From: Defluviicoccus sp.
GTDB lineage: Bacteria; Pseudomonadota; Alphaproteobacteria; MPNO01
Assembly: GCA_028821395.1 (NCBI GenBank)
Contig: JAPPGP010000125.1
Coordinates: 1-64,000 of the forward strand
DNA length: 64,000 nucleotides
Direction of reading: 5' to 3'
Program-made: the position numbers and the translations under genes
In this document: piece after piece, positions 10,084 through 19,895 of the stretch
How positions within the stretch are numbered: the stretch's first letter is position 1
Layout: every line of letters starts with the position of its first letter
Notes under the pieces: model-generated
Database searches by the model: none
What the model saw: only the letters and a program-made list of their open reading frames with translations
Told to the model about the DNA's origin: nothing

Positions 10084-11921
10084 GGCGAGCGATGGACCCA
10101 GGCGGCCCGAGCCCTCACACCATCGACGGCTGCGACACGCTGGCGAAGCTGTTCCTCGCGCGCTGCCTGGCGCTCGGCGACCGGACGGCGCACCGGGAGA
10201 AGACGCTCGGCGTGTGGCAGAGCCATTCCTGGATGGCGTTTCTCGACTCCGCCCGCGCCATCGGGCTCGGGCTCGCCGCGCTCGGGCTGGAGCGCGGCGA
10301 GGTCGTCTCCATCCTCTCCGAGGACAATAAGGAATGGATCTACGCCGATCTCGGCGTCCAGTGCCTGGGCGGCATCGTCTCCGGCGTCTACCCGACCGAC
10401 AGCGCCGAACAGGTGGCGTTCCTGCTGGAGAACTCCGCGAGCCGCTTCCTGATCGTGGAGAACGCCGAACAGCTCGACAAGTTCCTGCAAGTCCGCGACC
10501 GGGTTCCCGGAATCCGGAAATGCATCGTCCTCGACCGCGAGGGGCTGCACGATTTCGCCGACCCGCAAATCCTGTTCCTCGACGACCTCTACCGGATCGG
10601 CCGCGAGGCGCACGACCGGGAGCCCGACCGCTTCCGGCGCGAGGTCGAGGCTTCGCGCCCCGGCGATACCGCGATCCTGATCTACACGTCCGGCACCACC
10701 GGCCGGCCCAAGGGCGCGATGATCTCGCACCGGAACATTCTCTGCTCGGCGGCCACGGCCCTCGGCGCGCTGCCCACGCGGGAGGGGGACGAGCAGCTCT
10801 GCTTCCTGCCGCTCTGCCACGTGCTGGAGCGGCTGGTATCGGTGTTCGTCCCGATCGCGGCGAAATCGGTGGTGAACTTCGCGGAGAGCGTCGAGACGGT
10901 GTTCGACAATTTGCGCGAGGTCTCGCCGGCATCCTTCACCGCGGTCCCGCGGATCTGGGAGAAGGTCCACTCCCGAATCTCGGTGATGTCGCAGGAAGCC
11001 ACCGCGACCGGGCGCTGGGCCTATCGGCGGGCGCTGGCATGCGGGTTGGAGCGCGCGGAATGCCTGCTGGAGGCGCAGCCGGTCCCGGTGACCCTGAAGC
11101 TGCGCTACCGGTTCTGGGACTGGCTGGTGCTGGCCAATCTCAGGCGCATGATCGGCCTCGACGGCGCGCGCTACATCGCCACCGGGGCGGCGCCGATATC
11201 GCCCGACCTCGTCAAGTGGTACTGGGCGATCGGCCTCGTCATGCTGGAAGGATACGGCCAGACCGAGAGCGCGGGGGTCCTCTCGGTGAACCTGCCGGAC
11301 CGGCTCGCGCTCGGCTCGGTCGGCCCCGCGGTCTCCGGTGTGGAGATGAAAGTCGCCGCGGACGGGGAGATCCTCGCCAGGGGCCCGCTCGTCTTCCAGG
11401 GCTACTGGAACGATCCGGCGCTCACCGCCGAGACCGTCCGCGACGGGTGGCTGCATACCGGCGACGTCGGATTCGTGGACAATCGCGGCTTCTTCTGGAT
11501 TACCGGGCGGATCAAGGACATCATCATCACCGCCGGCGGGAAGAACGTCAGCCCCGCGGGGATCGAGAACCGGATGAAGTTTTCGCCCTATGTCTCGGAC
11601 GCGATCGTCATCGGCGACAGGCGCCGCTACCTGACCGCGCTGGTCATGATTGACCGGGAGAACGTGGAGAGGTTCGCGCAGGAGAACCGCGTGCCGTTCT
11701 CGGACTATGCCTCGCTCTGCGCCGCGCCGCCGGTGCGGGAGCTGATCCAGGGCGAAGTCGAGGCGGTCAACGCCGACCTCGCCCCGGTGGAGCAGGTCAA
11801 GGATTTCCGCCTGATCGACATCGTCCTGACCGCCGAGGACGACGAGATGACGCCGACCATGAAGCTTCGGCGCGGTTTCGTCGAACGGAGGCACGAAGCG
11901 TTGATCGCGCAAATGTATTGA
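10080..11921 (+). CDS. AMP-dependent acyl-CoA ligase (long-chain fatty-acid/aromatic type)
   Basis: A 613-residue adenylate-forming enzyme that makes an acyl-CoA from a free acid, ATP and CoA. The P-loop-like motif YTSGTTGRPKGAMISH (about 202-217), GYGQTESAG, WLHTGDVG and GRIKDIIITAGGKNVSP are all present. The start is the GTG overlapping the livF stop; an ATG at 10092 is possible. Lying inside a Liv-type importer operon, it probably activates the imported acid. It resembles long FadD/FAA1-type ligases, but the exact substrate cannot be read from sequence. Confidence 0.9.
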   Translation: MRRAMDPGGPSPHTIDGCDTLAKLFLARCLALGDRTAHREKTLGVWQSHSWMAFLDSARAIGLGLAALGLERGEVVSILSEDNKEWIYADLGVQCLGGIVSGVYPTDSAEQVAFLLENSASRFLIVENAEQLDKFLQVRDRVPGIRKCIVLDREGLHDFADPQILFLDDLYRIGREAHDREPDRFRREVEASRPGDTAILIYTSGTTGRPKGAMISHRNILCSAATALGALPTREGDEQLCFLPLCHVLERLVSVFVPIAAKSVVNFAESVETVFDNLREVSPASFTAVPRIWEKVHSRISVMSQEATATGRWAYRRALACGLERAECLLEAQPVPVTLKLRYRFWDWLVLANLRRMIGLDGARYIATGAAPISPDLVKWYWAIGLVMLEGYGQTESAGVLSVNLPDRLALGSVGPAVSGVEMKVAADGEILARGPLVFQGYWNDPALTAETVRDGWLHTGDVGFVDNRGFFWITGRIKDIIITAGGKNVSPAGIENRMKFSPYVSDAIVIGDRRRYLTALVMIDRENVERFAQENRVPFSDYASLCAAPPVRELIQGEVEAVNADLAPVEQVKDFRLIDIVLTAEDDEMTPTMKLRRGFVERRHEALIAQMY

Positions 11922-11940
11922 CCGGAGAAGGAGACCGGAA

Positions 11941-13092
11941 ATGAGATTTTCGAGGACCCTCGCCATCGCGGCGTTCGCCGCTGCCCCCGCCCTGGCGGGC
12001 CAAGGCGTCAGCGACACCGAAGTCGTCATCGGTTCGGTCAGCGACCTGTCGGGACCCTTCGCCGCCTTCGGCGCGCCCTCCGTCAAGGCCGCGCAGATGC
12101 ATTTCGATGCGGTGAACGCGGCCGGCGGCGTGCACGGAAGGAAGATCCGCTTCGTCGTCGAAGACAGCTCTTACCAGATGCCCAAGGCGCTGCAGGGCTA
12201 CAACAAGCTGGTCAACCGGGACAAGGTGTTCGCGATGCTGCTCTCGCTCGGCACGCCGATGAACCTCGCCGGGTTCAGGCTGACGACGCCGAAAAACATT
12301 CCCAACGTCATGCCGATGTCGTCCGCGCGCCAGATGCTGAGCGAGCCGGTCCGGCTGCGCTTCGCCGGCGCCAGCTTCTATTACGACGAGCTGCGCCAGG
12401 CGGCCCGCTACATGGCCGCCAAGGGCGGCGTGTCGAAGCTCTGCGCGATGTACATCCCGACCGATTTCGGCAAGGAGATCAAGGCGGCGCTGGTCGACGA
12501 GGCCAAGGCGAACGCGGCGCTCGCCTACGGCGCGGAGACCGCGCACAAGCCGGACGAGGCGGATTTCGTGGGCTCGCTGCAAAAGCTCAACGCCGCGGGT
12601 TGCCAGATGATCGGCCTGGCGCTCACGATCCGCCAGACCATCGCCGTGCTGGGCACGGCGAAGAAGCTCGGCCTCGCCAAGCTCACATTCGTCGGCTCGT
12701 CGGGCGCGTTTCACACGGTGATCGCCAAGGTGCCGGGCGGCGTGACGGAGGGGTTCTATGCCGCGGCCGGCTGGTCCGATCTCGCCGCGCGGGCCGGGCG
12801 CAAGGCAGAGGCCGCCTTTATCGCGGCCTACCGGAAGGCGCACGGCGAGTTTCCCGGCACCGGCGCGCTGCTCGGCTATGCCGGCGCGGTCGGATTCACC
12901 ATGGCGCTAGAGAAGGCGGGGCGCGATCTGACCGTCGACAGCTTCCTGAAAGCGATGGAGAGCCTCGACTACTACGATCCCTATCTCGACGCCCGGGTCT
13001 CGTACTCCGCCGACGACCACCAGGGCGCCGACTCCATCGTGCTCTCGGTGGTCGAAAAGGGCGGCTGGAAGGAGGTCGCGCGATTCGAATAG
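11941..13092 (+). CDS. Liv-type periplasmic substrate-binding protein
   Basis: A 383-residue binding protein of the Leu/Ile/Val family (Peripl_BP_6). A signal peptide (about residues 1-19, ending ALAG) is followed by DTEVVIGSVSDLSGPFAAFG, the usual first strand and ligand loop. A strong ribosome site (GGAGAAGGAG) precedes the ATG. It is the last gene of the importer operon and ends 13 bases from the convergent dehydrogenase/hydratase gene, with no visible terminator between. It determines the substrate of this importer, probably an acid later joined to CoA. Confidence 0.9.
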   Translation: MRFSRTLAIAAFAAAPALAGQGVSDTEVVIGSVSDLSGPFAAFGAPSVKAAQMHFDAVNAAGGVHGRKIRFVVEDSSYQMPKALQGYNKLVNRDKVFAMLLSLGTPMNLAGFRLTTPKNIPNVMPMSSARQMLSEPVRLRFAGASFYYDELRQAARYMAAKGGVSKLCAMYIPTDFGKEIKAALVDEAKANAALAYGAETAHKPDEADFVGSLQKLNAAGCQMIGLALTIRQTIAVLGTAKKLGLAKLTFVGSSGAFHTVIAKVPGGVTEGFYAAAGWSDLAARAGRKAEAAFIAAYRKAHGEFPGTGALLGYAGAVGFTMALEKAGRDLTVDSFLKAMESLDYYDPYLDARVSYSADDHQGADSIVLSVVEKGGWKEVARFE

Positions 13093-13105
13093 CGCGCCGA
13101 CCCAC

Positions 13106-15433
13106 CTAATTCCTGAGCGGCTTGCCGGTCTCCAGCATGTGCTCCATGCGGGCGATGGTGGCCGGCATGCGGATCAGCGCGAGGATCGCCCGGCGCTCCA
13201 GCTCCGAGAGCCGCGCCTCCGGGATGTCCCTTGTCGCGTCGGTGTCGCCGCCGGTCAGCACCGTTCCCAGATGGTCCACCACCACGAGGTCGTGCGCCGT
13301 CGCCTTGCCGGTCTTGGCGAGCCCCTTGACCGCCATCTTGAGCGCGATGCGCCCGGTCTTTCCCGGCAACCTGACGGTCGCGGGTTCGGGCGCGGCGTAG
13401 CCCTCGGCGAGCGCCAGGGCCTTTGCCTTGGCGTCCGCCAGCAAGCGGTCGCGGTTGGCGCTGATGGCGTCGCCTTCGCGCAGGAAGCCGAGCTTGCGGG
13501 CCTCCTTCGCCGAGCGCGACACCTTGGCGAGGCCGATGGTCTCGAACGCCTTGGAGATCGCCGTCATCGGGCCGCCGAAGCCGGGCCCCTTCGCGGCGAG
13601 CCCGCGCAGCATCATCTCCTTGCAGCCGCCCCATCCGGGGACGATCCCGACGCCCGCCTCCACCAGCCCGATATAGCTCTCGGCGTGGGCCTGCACGGCA
13701 TCGCAGTGCAGCAGGACCTCGCAGCCGCCGCCGAGCGCCATGCCGGACGGCGCGCCGACCACTGGAAAGGGCGCGAATTTGAGCGCGTTGAAGGCGTCCT
13801 GTCCGCCTTTCAGCGTCTCCTCGATCATCGGCCAGGCGCCGACATTGAGGGCGAACAGGGCGAGGCCGAGATTCATCCCGACCGAGAAGTTGCCGCCCTC
13901 GTTGTGGATCACCAGGGCCGTCATGTCGCGGCCGACGATCTCCACCGACTCCCCGATCAGCGCCATGATGTCGGGGTCGAGCGCGTTCATCTTGGAATGG
14001 AATTCCAGGCAAGCGACGCCGTCCCCGAGATCCCACAGGCTGGCCGAGCCGTTGCCCGCGAGCCGGGGTCCGGCGCGCTTCACGTCCGCGAGCAGGAGCA
14101 CCCCCGGCGGCCGCGCCACCGGGGCGTACCCGCCGGCGCCGTCGAGGCGCTCCAGCCGGCCGTCGGTGGACCGGTAGAACCCGCCCGCATCGGCGGCGGC
14201 CCGCAGCAGCGCTGGCACCTCGCGCCCTTCGTCTTCGAGCCGGCCGGCGAACCAAGCCGCGCCCACCTCGTCGATCAGCTCGAACGGCCCGCGCTTCCAG
14301 TTGTAGCCGAGGCGCATCGCGCGATCGACCGCCTCGACATCGTCGGCGATCTCCGGCACCAGCCCGGCGGCGTAGGCGAGTGTGCCCGACATCACCCGCC
14401 AGGCGTATTCGCCCGTCCGGTCGGGGAACTCGAAGAGCGCGCGGAGCGAGCTTCCGGCCTGCTCGACGCTCTCCAGCTTGGGGCGGAGCGCCGGCCCGTA
14501 CTCGCCGGACCTGAGGTCGATGACTTGCTTCTCCCGCTTCCCGGAGTCCGGGTCGAGCCGGTAGAAGCCTCCCTTGCCCTTGCGGCCGGTATAGCCCTCG
14601 GCGATCATCGAACGCACGATCTCGGGCTCGCCGTAGACGGTACGGAGCGGGTCGTCCGCCGGCAGCGCGTCCCTGAGGCTGCGCCCGACCAGCGGCATCA
14701 GGTCGAGCCCCACCAAATCGATCAGCCCGAAGACGCCGGTCCTCGGGACCCCGATGGGGCGGCCCATAAGGGCGTCCGCCTCTTCCACCGTCACCCCGCC
14801 GTCGAGCGCCGCGCCGATCGCCGCGACGAGCCAGTACGTGCCGATGCGGTTGGCGATGAAGCCCGGCGTGTCGTTGCACGAAACCACGCTCTTGCCGAGC
14901 ACGCGGTCGGCGAAATCCGAGACTTGCGCCGCCGCGTCGCCCCGCGTCGCCGGCCCGGCGACGACCTCCAGCAGACGCATGTAGCGCGGCGGGTTGAAGA
15001 AGTGGGTGATCAGGAAGTCGCGCGCGAAGGCGTCGGGCATGCCGTCGGCCAGCACGCGCCAGGGGATGGTCGAGGTGTTGGAGGAAACGATCGCGCCCGT
15101 CTTCCGTACCGGGTCGATCCGGCGGTAGACCTCCTGCTTGACCGCGACCTTCTCGGTCACCGCCTCGACGATCCAGTCCGCGTCGCCGAGCAGATGCAGA
15201 TGGTCGTCGAGATTGCCGGTGGCGATCCGCCTGGCGTCCGAAGGGTCCATGAACGGCGCCGGGTCGGCCTTCAGCATCCTCGCGACCGCGCCCTCGGCGA
15301 GCGCGTTCCGGTCGCCGCCCCCCTCCGGCACGATGTCGAGAAGGACCGCCTCGTGGCCGCTATTGGCGACATGGGCGGCGATGGCGCCGCCCATCAGTCC
15401 CGCCCCGATGACGGCGACCTTCTCGATCGGCAT
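13106..15433 (-). CDS. 3-hydroxyacyl-CoA dehydrogenase / enoyl-CoA hydratase bifunctional protein (FadN-like order)
   Basis: A 775-residue beta-oxidation enzyme. The N-terminal NAD-binding motif VAVIGAGLMGGAIAAHVA and the dehydrogenase segment VVSCNDTPGFIANRIG come first. The C-terminal third is a crotonase domain with GMALGGGCEVLLHCDA (oxyanion hole) and IGLVEAGVGIVPGWGG (catalytic Glu region). This dehydrogenase-then-hydratase order matches Bacillus FadN and is the reverse of FadB/FadJ. The ATG at 15433 overlaps the thiolase stop (ATGA), giving a thiolase-FadN operon. It carries out the hydration and oxidation steps for acyl-CoAs, plausibly those made by the ligase facing it. Confidence 0.88.
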   Translation of the reverse strand: MPIEKVAVIGAGLMGGAIAAHVANSGHEAVLLDIVPEGGGDRNALAEGAVARMLKADPAPFMDPSDARRIATGNLDDHLHLLGDADWIVEAVTEKVAVKQEVYRRIDPVRKTGAIVSSNTSTIPWRVLADGMPDAFARDFLITHFFNPPRYMRLLEVVAGPATRGDAAAQVSDFADRVLGKSVVSCNDTPGFIANRIGTYWLVAAIGAALDGGVTVEEADALMGRPIGVPRTGVFGLIDLVGLDLMPLVGRSLRDALPADDPLRTVYGEPEIVRSMIAEGYTGRKGKGGFYRLDPDSGKREKQVIDLRSGEYGPALRPKLESVEQAGSSLRALFEFPDRTGEYAWRVMSGTLAYAAGLVPEIADDVEAVDRAMRLGYNWKRGPFELIDEVGAAWFAGRLEDEGREVPALLRAAADAGGFYRSTDGRLERLDGAGGYAPVARPPGVLLLADVKRAGPRLAGNGSASLWDLGDGVACLEFHSKMNALDPDIMALIGESVEIVGRDMTALVIHNEGGNFSVGMNLGLALFALNVGAWPMIEETLKGGQDAFNALKFAPFPVVGAPSGMALGGGCEVLLHCDAVQAHAESYIGLVEAGVGIVPGWGGCKEMMLRGLAAKGPGFGGPMTAISKAFETIGLAKVSRSAKEARKLGFLREGDAISANRDRLLADAKAKALALAEGYAAPEPATVRLPGKTGRIALKMAVKGLAKTGKATAHDLVVVDHLGTVLTGGDTDATRDIPEARLSELERRAILALIRMPATIARMEHMLETGKPLRN

Positions 15434-16569
15434 CAGGCGGCCTCGAGCACGGTGGAGATGCCCTGGCCCCCGCCGATGCACTGGGTGACCAGCGCGTAGC
15501 GCTTGTCCTCGCGGCGCAGGAGCTGCGCCGCCTTGCCGGTGATGCGCGCGCCGGTGGCGCCGAGCGGGTGGCCGATGGCGATCGCCCCGCCGTCGATGTT
15601 CATCCGCTCCAGGTCGATCGACAGCTCGCGCACGCAGGCGAGCGCCTGGGCCGCGAAGGCCTCGTTGAGCTCGATCACGTCGATGTCGGCCATTCTCAGC
15701 CCGGCCCGGACGAGCGCCTTCTCCGACGAGACGACCGGGCCGTACCCCATGATCTCGGGCGCGCACCCGGCGACGGCGATCGCCTTGATCCGGGCGAGCA
15801 CGGCAAGCTCGTTGCGCGCCGCGAACTCCTCGGTGCAGACCAGCACCGCGGCCGCGCCGTCGGTCAGCGGGGACGAGGTGCCTGCGGTGACCGTCCCCTC
15901 GGCGTCGAAGGCGGGCTCGAGACCGGCGAGGATTTCGGCCGTCGTTCCCGGCCGGATGCAGCCGTCGCGCTCGACCGGGCCTTCCGCGGTCTCGACCGCG
16001 AGCACCTCGCCGGCGAACTTGCCGTCCTCCCACGCCGCCGCGGCGCGGGCGTGGCTCGCCACCGCCAGCTCCTCCTGCTCCTCGCGGGTGATCTGGTACT
16101 TGCGGGCGAGGTTCTCGGCGGTGTCGCCCATCGACATGTAGGCGCCTTCGTTCCGCTCGTAGAGGTCGGGGTTGGGGGCCGGGTTGAAGCCGCCCATCGG
16201 CACGCGGCTCATCGACTCGACCCCGGCGCAGATGAACGCCTGGCCGGCCTCCATGCGGATCGCGCCGGCGGCGATGTGGATCGCCTGCATCGACGAGCCG
16301 CAGAAGCGGTTCACCGTGGCGCCCGCAACCGAGATCGGCAGATCCGCGACCAGACCCACGATGCGCCCCAGGTTGAACCCCTGCTCGCCTTCCGGGAACG
16401 CGCAGCCGACGATCAAATCCTCGATCTCCGCGGCATCGACGCCGGTCTCGGCGATCAGGCCCTGCACCACCTCGGCGGCGAGGTCGTCCGGCCGCTTCTC
16501 GACCAGCGCGCCCTTGTGGGCGAAGTGAAAGGGCGAACGGACATAGCCGGCGATGACGGGCTGGTTCAT
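15433..16569 (-). CDS. Acetyl-CoA acyltransferase (thiolase)
   Basis: A 378-residue thiolase for the last step of beta-oxidation. The acyl-accepting Cys90 is in VNRFCGSSMQAI, His334 is in GHPLGATGAR and the second cysteine (Cys364) is in CIGGGQG. Length and motifs are those of FadA-type thiolases. It is the first gene of the leftward operon, with a good promoter candidate upstream, and is translationally coupled to the dehydrogenase/hydratase. Confidence 0.92.
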   Translation of the reverse strand: MNQPVIAGYVRSPFHFAHKGALVEKRPDDLAAEVVQGLIAETGVDAAEIEDLIVGCAFPEGEQGFNLGRIVGLVADLPISVAGATVNRFCGSSMQAIHIAAGAIRMEAGQAFICAGVESMSRVPMGGFNPAPNPDLYERNEGAYMSMGDTAENLARKYQITREEQEELAVASHARAAAAWEDGKFAGEVLAVETAEGPVERDGCIRPGTTAEILAGLEPAFDAEGTVTAGTSSPLTDGAAAVLVCTEEFAARNELAVLARIKAIAVAGCAPEIMGYGPVVSSEKALVRAGLRMADIDVIELNEAFAAQALACVRELSIDLERMNIDGGAIAIGHPLGATGARITGKAAQLLRREDKRYALVTQCIGGGQGISTVLEAA

Positions 16570-16625
16570 GGCGGGGTTCCTCGCGCTCTGTTGGCCGTCG
16601 GCCGCGCGCCGAAGCGGGGACCGGA

Positions 16626-16654
16626 AATATGGAAACGCTCTATTGTAGCGTCAA
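16626..16654 (-). promoter_or_regulatory. Candidate sigma-70 promoter of the thiolase operon
   Basis: On the minus strand TTGACG (16654-16649) and CATATT (16631-16626) are separated by 17 bases and lie 57 bases before the thiolase ATG. Both hexamers match consensus well, and the segment is AT-richer than its surroundings. Confidence 0.5.
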
Positions 16655-16705
16655 GCCGTGGGACCATATCGGCTATGCTCGCGCCGGGAACCGGGAGAGA
16701 CCGCC

Positions 16706-18484
16706 ATGCAGACCTATCGCGCGCCGCTGAGGGAGATGCGGTTCTTGCTGCACGAGCTGCTGGACGCGGGCGCGCTCGCCGCGCTGCCGGGCCACGAGGA
16801 GGCGACGCCCGACGTCATCGACGCGATGATCGAGGAGGGCGCCAGGCTCTGCGAGAACGTGCTGCTGCCGCTCAACCGGCCAGCCGACGAGGAGGGCTGC
16901 CACTACGAGAACGGCGCGGTACGCACGCCCGAGGGCTTCAAGGAGGCCTACAGGCGCTTCGTCGAGGCCGGCTGGACCGGGGTCACCGTGGCGCCCGCCT
17001 ATGGCGGCCAGGGGCTGCCGGAGCTGGTGAGCGTCGCGTTCGACGAGATGGTGTGCTCGACCAACCTCGCCTTCGGCGTCTACCCGCTGCTGTCGCGTGG
17101 CGCGGCGGCGCTGATCGAGGCCCATGCGGCGGATGCCCTCAAGGATGCCTATTTGCCCCGGCTCGCCGACGGGAGCTGGTCGGGCACCATGTGCCTGACC
17201 GAGGCCCATTGCGGCACCGATCTCGGCCAGATCCGCACAAGGGCGGTTCCCGCCGGCGACGGCGCCTACGCGATCACTGGCACCAAGATCTTTATCTCCG
17301 CCGGAGAGCACGACCTCACCGAGAACATCGTCCACCTGGTGCTCGCCCGGCTGCCCGACGCGCCGTCCGGGGTGCGTGGGATCAGCCTGTTCCTGGTGCC
17401 CAAGCGCAGGCTCAACCCCGACGGCTCGGCAGGCCCGGCGAACGGCGTCCGCTGCGGCTCGATCGAGCACAAGATGGGCATCCACGGCTCGGCGACCTGC
17501 GTGATGCATTTCGAGGCGGCGGAGGGCTACCTGATCGGCGCGCCGCATCAGGGCCTGCGCTGCATGTTCACGATGATGAACGGCGCCCGTCTCGGCGTCG
17601 GGCTCCAGGGCCTCGGCCTCGGCGAGACCGCCTATCAGAGCGCGGCCTCCTATGCCCGGGAGCGCCGCCAGGGGCGCGCGCTGAAGGGCGCCGCCGAGCC
17701 CGAAGCGGCGGCCGACCCGATCATTGTGCATCCCGACGTCCGGCGCATGCTGCTGACCGCCCGCGCGCTCAACGAGGGCGCCCGCGCGCTCGCCTACTGG
17801 ATCGCGCTGCAGCTCGACATCTCGCGCCATCACCCGGATGCCACGGTGCGCGAGGAGGCCGACGAGCTGGTCCAGCTGATGACGCCGATCATCAAGGCCT
17901 TCTTCACCGATTACGGCTTCGAGGCCGCCAACCTCGCCGTGCAGGTCCATGGCGGGCACGGCTATATCCGCGAGCTCGGCATGGAGCAGCTGGTGCGCGA
18001 TGCGCGGATCGGCCAGATCTACGAGGGGGCGAACGGTATCCAGGCGCTCGACCTCGTCGGCCGCAAGCTGCCCCGGCGGGCCGGGCGCTTCCTCAGGCAT
18101 TTCTTCCACCCCGCGCTCGCCTTCGTCGGGGAGAACCGAGACGATCCGGCGCTCGCCGATATCGTCCGCCCGGTGGAGAAGGCGCTCGGCCAGCTCCAGG
18201 CCGCGACGCTCGCCGTCGCCCAGCGCGGGCTGGGCGATCCCGAGGAAACGGGCGCCGCGGCGTCCGACTATCTCAAGATGTTCGGGCTGGTGGCGGTGGG
18301 CTTCATGTGGTGCCGCATGGCGAAGCTCGCCTGCGAGAAGCGGAACGGCGATGCGTTCTACGAGTCCAAGCTCAAGACCGCCCGCTTCTACGTGAAGAAG
18401 ATCCTGCCCGACACCGCCGCGCTCTACCTCAAGATCATGGCCGGCAAGTCGACCGTCATGGCGCACGCCGCCGAGGAGTTCTGA
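16706..18484 (+). CDS. Long acyl-CoA dehydrogenase (about 590-residue, DmdC-like class)
   Basis: A 592-residue FAD enzyme that desaturates acyl-CoAs. It starts with QTYRAPLREMRFLL, typical of the long class with extra N- and C-terminal domains, and contains MCLTEAHCGTDLGQIRT (FAD/substrate loop) and IYEGANGIQALDLVGRK near the base-containing helix. GGGAGAGACC precedes the ATG at 16706; the open frame before it is not conserved. DMSP enzyme DmdC (3-methylmercaptopropionyl-CoA dehydrogenase) belongs to this class, but so do many general dehydrogenases, so DMSP catabolism should not be assumed. It diverges from the thiolase operon and supplies the first beta-oxidation step. Confidence 0.88.
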   Translation: MQTYRAPLREMRFLLHELLDAGALAALPGHEEATPDVIDAMIEEGARLCENVLLPLNRPADEEGCHYENGAVRTPEGFKEAYRRFVEAGWTGVTVAPAYGGQGLPELVSVAFDEMVCSTNLAFGVYPLLSRGAAALIEAHAADALKDAYLPRLADGSWSGTMCLTEAHCGTDLGQIRTRAVPAGDGAYAITGTKIFISAGEHDLTENIVHLVLARLPDAPSGVRGISLFLVPKRRLNPDGSAGPANGVRCGSIEHKMGIHGSATCVMHFEAAEGYLIGAPHQGLRCMFTMMNGARLGVGLQGLGLGETAYQSAASYARERRQGRALKGAAEPEAAADPIIVHPDVRRMLLTARALNEGARALAYWIALQLDISRHHPDATVREEADELVQLMTPIIKAFFTDYGFEAANLAVQVHGGHGYIRELGMEQLVRDARIGQIYEGANGIQALDLVGRKLPRRAGRFLRHFFHPALAFVGENRDDPALADIVRPVEKALGQLQAATLAVAQRGLGDPEETGAAASDYLKMFGLVAVGFMWCRMAKLACEKRNGDAFYESKLKTARFYVKKILPDTAALYLKIMAGKSTVMAHAAEEF

Positions 18485-18496
18485 CCGGCACCGGCC

Positions 18497-19762
18497 TCAG
18501 GACGCGGAGCAGCGGAGCGGCAGCGCTTCCAGGCCGCGCAGCACGATGGACCGGCGGAAGCGGGGGCGGTAGGTGGCGAGGCCGATCGTAGCGAACCGCT
18601 CAAGCAGCATCTCCAGCGCGACCCGCCCTTCGAGCCGCGCCAGGGGCGCGCCGAGGCAATGGTGGATCCCCCGGCCGAAGGACAGATGAGGTCCCTGGTC
18701 GCGCCCGACATCGAGGCGGTCCGGGTCGTCGAACGCCTCAGGGTCCCGATTGGCCGCGCCCATCAGGACGACCACGTTGTCGCGCTTGCGCACCGGGACC
18801 CCGTTCACCTCGCAGTCTTCGAGCACGCGCCGAAAATCCGTCTGCACCGGCGAATCGAAGCGCAGCAGCTCCTCCACCGCCGACGGGATGAGGGCGGGAT
18901 CGTCTCTCAGCCGCTGGAGTTGATCGGGGCTGCGCAGCAGGGCCAGAAGTCCGTTGCCGATGAGATTGGTGGTGGTCTCGTTGCCGGCGATCAGCAGGAG
19001 CCTGAGCATGTTGAGCGTCTCGCGCTCGGTGAGGCGTTCGCCTTCGTCTTCGGCCTGCACCAGGGCGCTCAGGATGTCGTCCCGCGGCTCCGCCCGCCGC
19101 GCCTCGATGATCGCCCGGAAATAGGCGTCGAACGCCCTGGTAGCCGCTGCGGCGGCGTCGCGTTCGCGCCGTCCGATGGTGGGCTCCAGCAGGCGCGCGC
19201 GCTGGGCCGACCAGGTGTTGAACTGCGCCCGGTCCTCCGGCGGCACGCCCAGCATCTCGGCGATCACGATCACCGGCAAGGGCTGGGCCACCGCCTGCAT
19301 CAGGTCGAACCCGGCGGGATTGTCGATGTCGTCCAGCAGCGCGCCCATGATGCCGCGGATCTTGGGCTCCAGCGCGTTGACCGCCCTCGGGGTGAAGGCC
19401 TTGTTGACCAGCGCCCGCAGCCTTGTGTGGTCCGGCGGGTCGAGGAAAAGCATGGTGAACTCGTCGGGCGCCGGCAGCATCGCCATCTGCCGCGGCGACA
19501 GCGTGCCCCGGCGCGGGTCGTTGCCGAAATGCCGGTGGTCGCGCATGATCGCGTCCACGTCGCCGTGGCGGGTGAACATCCAGGCGTTGAGCAGCCGGCT
19601 GCGATGGACCTGTCCGCGGGCGCGCAGCTCCGCATAGAACGGGTAGGGGTCCTGCGCCATCCGCGCGGAGAACGGGTTATAGGCCACCCCATCCCGCCAG
19701 CGCTCGCGCAGCAGCACGGTGCCGACGACCGCGGAACGTATTGCCTCGCCCAGTGACGCCAT
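18497..19762 (-). CDS. Cytochrome P450
   Basis: A 421-residue soluble bacterial P450. The oxygen-binding I-helix motif is AGNETTT (259-265), ExxR is Glu298-Arg301, and the haem ligand Cys369 lies in SFGRGIHHCLGAPLARLEGR. It has no membrane anchor. It is convergent with the acyl-CoA dehydrogenase and 12 bases from it. In this setting it may hydroxylate an alkyl chain or ring before CoA activation. No ferredoxin or reductase gene is nearby, so electrons must come from partners elsewhere. Confidence 0.93.
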   Translation of the reverse strand: MASLGEAIRSAVVGTVLLRERWRDGVAYNPFSARMAQDPYPFYAELRARGQVHRSRLLNAWMFTRHGDVDAIMRDHRHFGNDPRRGTLSPRQMAMLPAPDEFTMLFLDPPDHTRLRALVNKAFTPRAVNALEPKIRGIMGALLDDIDNPAGFDLMQAVAQPLPVIVIAEMLGVPPEDRAQFNTWSAQRARLLEPTIGRRERDAAAAATRAFDAYFRAIIEARRAEPRDDILSALVQAEDEGERLTERETLNMLRLLLIAGNETTTNLIGNGLLALLRSPDQLQRLRDDPALIPSAVEELLRFDSPVQTDFRRVLEDCEVNGVPVRKRDNVVVLMGAANRDPEAFDDPDRLDVGRDQGPHLSFGRGIHHCLGAPLARLEGRVALEMLLERFATIGLATYRPRFRRSIVLRGLEALPLRCSAS

Positions 19763-19808
19763 CTTCGCCTCAGCCTTCCCCGGCGACCTGTCAGGCTATG
19801 CCGCCGCG

Positions 19809-19837
19809 TTGTTGCCTGCGATACCGCCCGGTATAGT
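19809..19837 (+). promoter_or_regulatory. Candidate promoter of the first TRAP operon, with overlapping inverted repeat
   Basis: TTGTTG (19809-19814) and TATAGT (19832-19837) are 17 bases apart, 58 bases before the binding-protein ATG. An inverted repeat ATACC-GCCC-GGTAT (19821-19834) overlaps the spacer and the -10 element, where a repressor could act. The promoter spacing is good; the operator is only a suggestion. Confidence 0.5.
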
Positions 19838-19895
19838 CCGCCGCGAATCGTCAGTCGACCGCTGACACGAAGAATGCCAAGGGAGAGCGCGTCAA

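Noticed and set aside
16706-18484. Evidence for DMSP demethylation pathway (DmdC-like enzyme)
   Set aside because: The long acyl-CoA dehydrogenase class is broad, and no dmdA, dmdB or dmdD homologue specific to DMSP is visible nearby.
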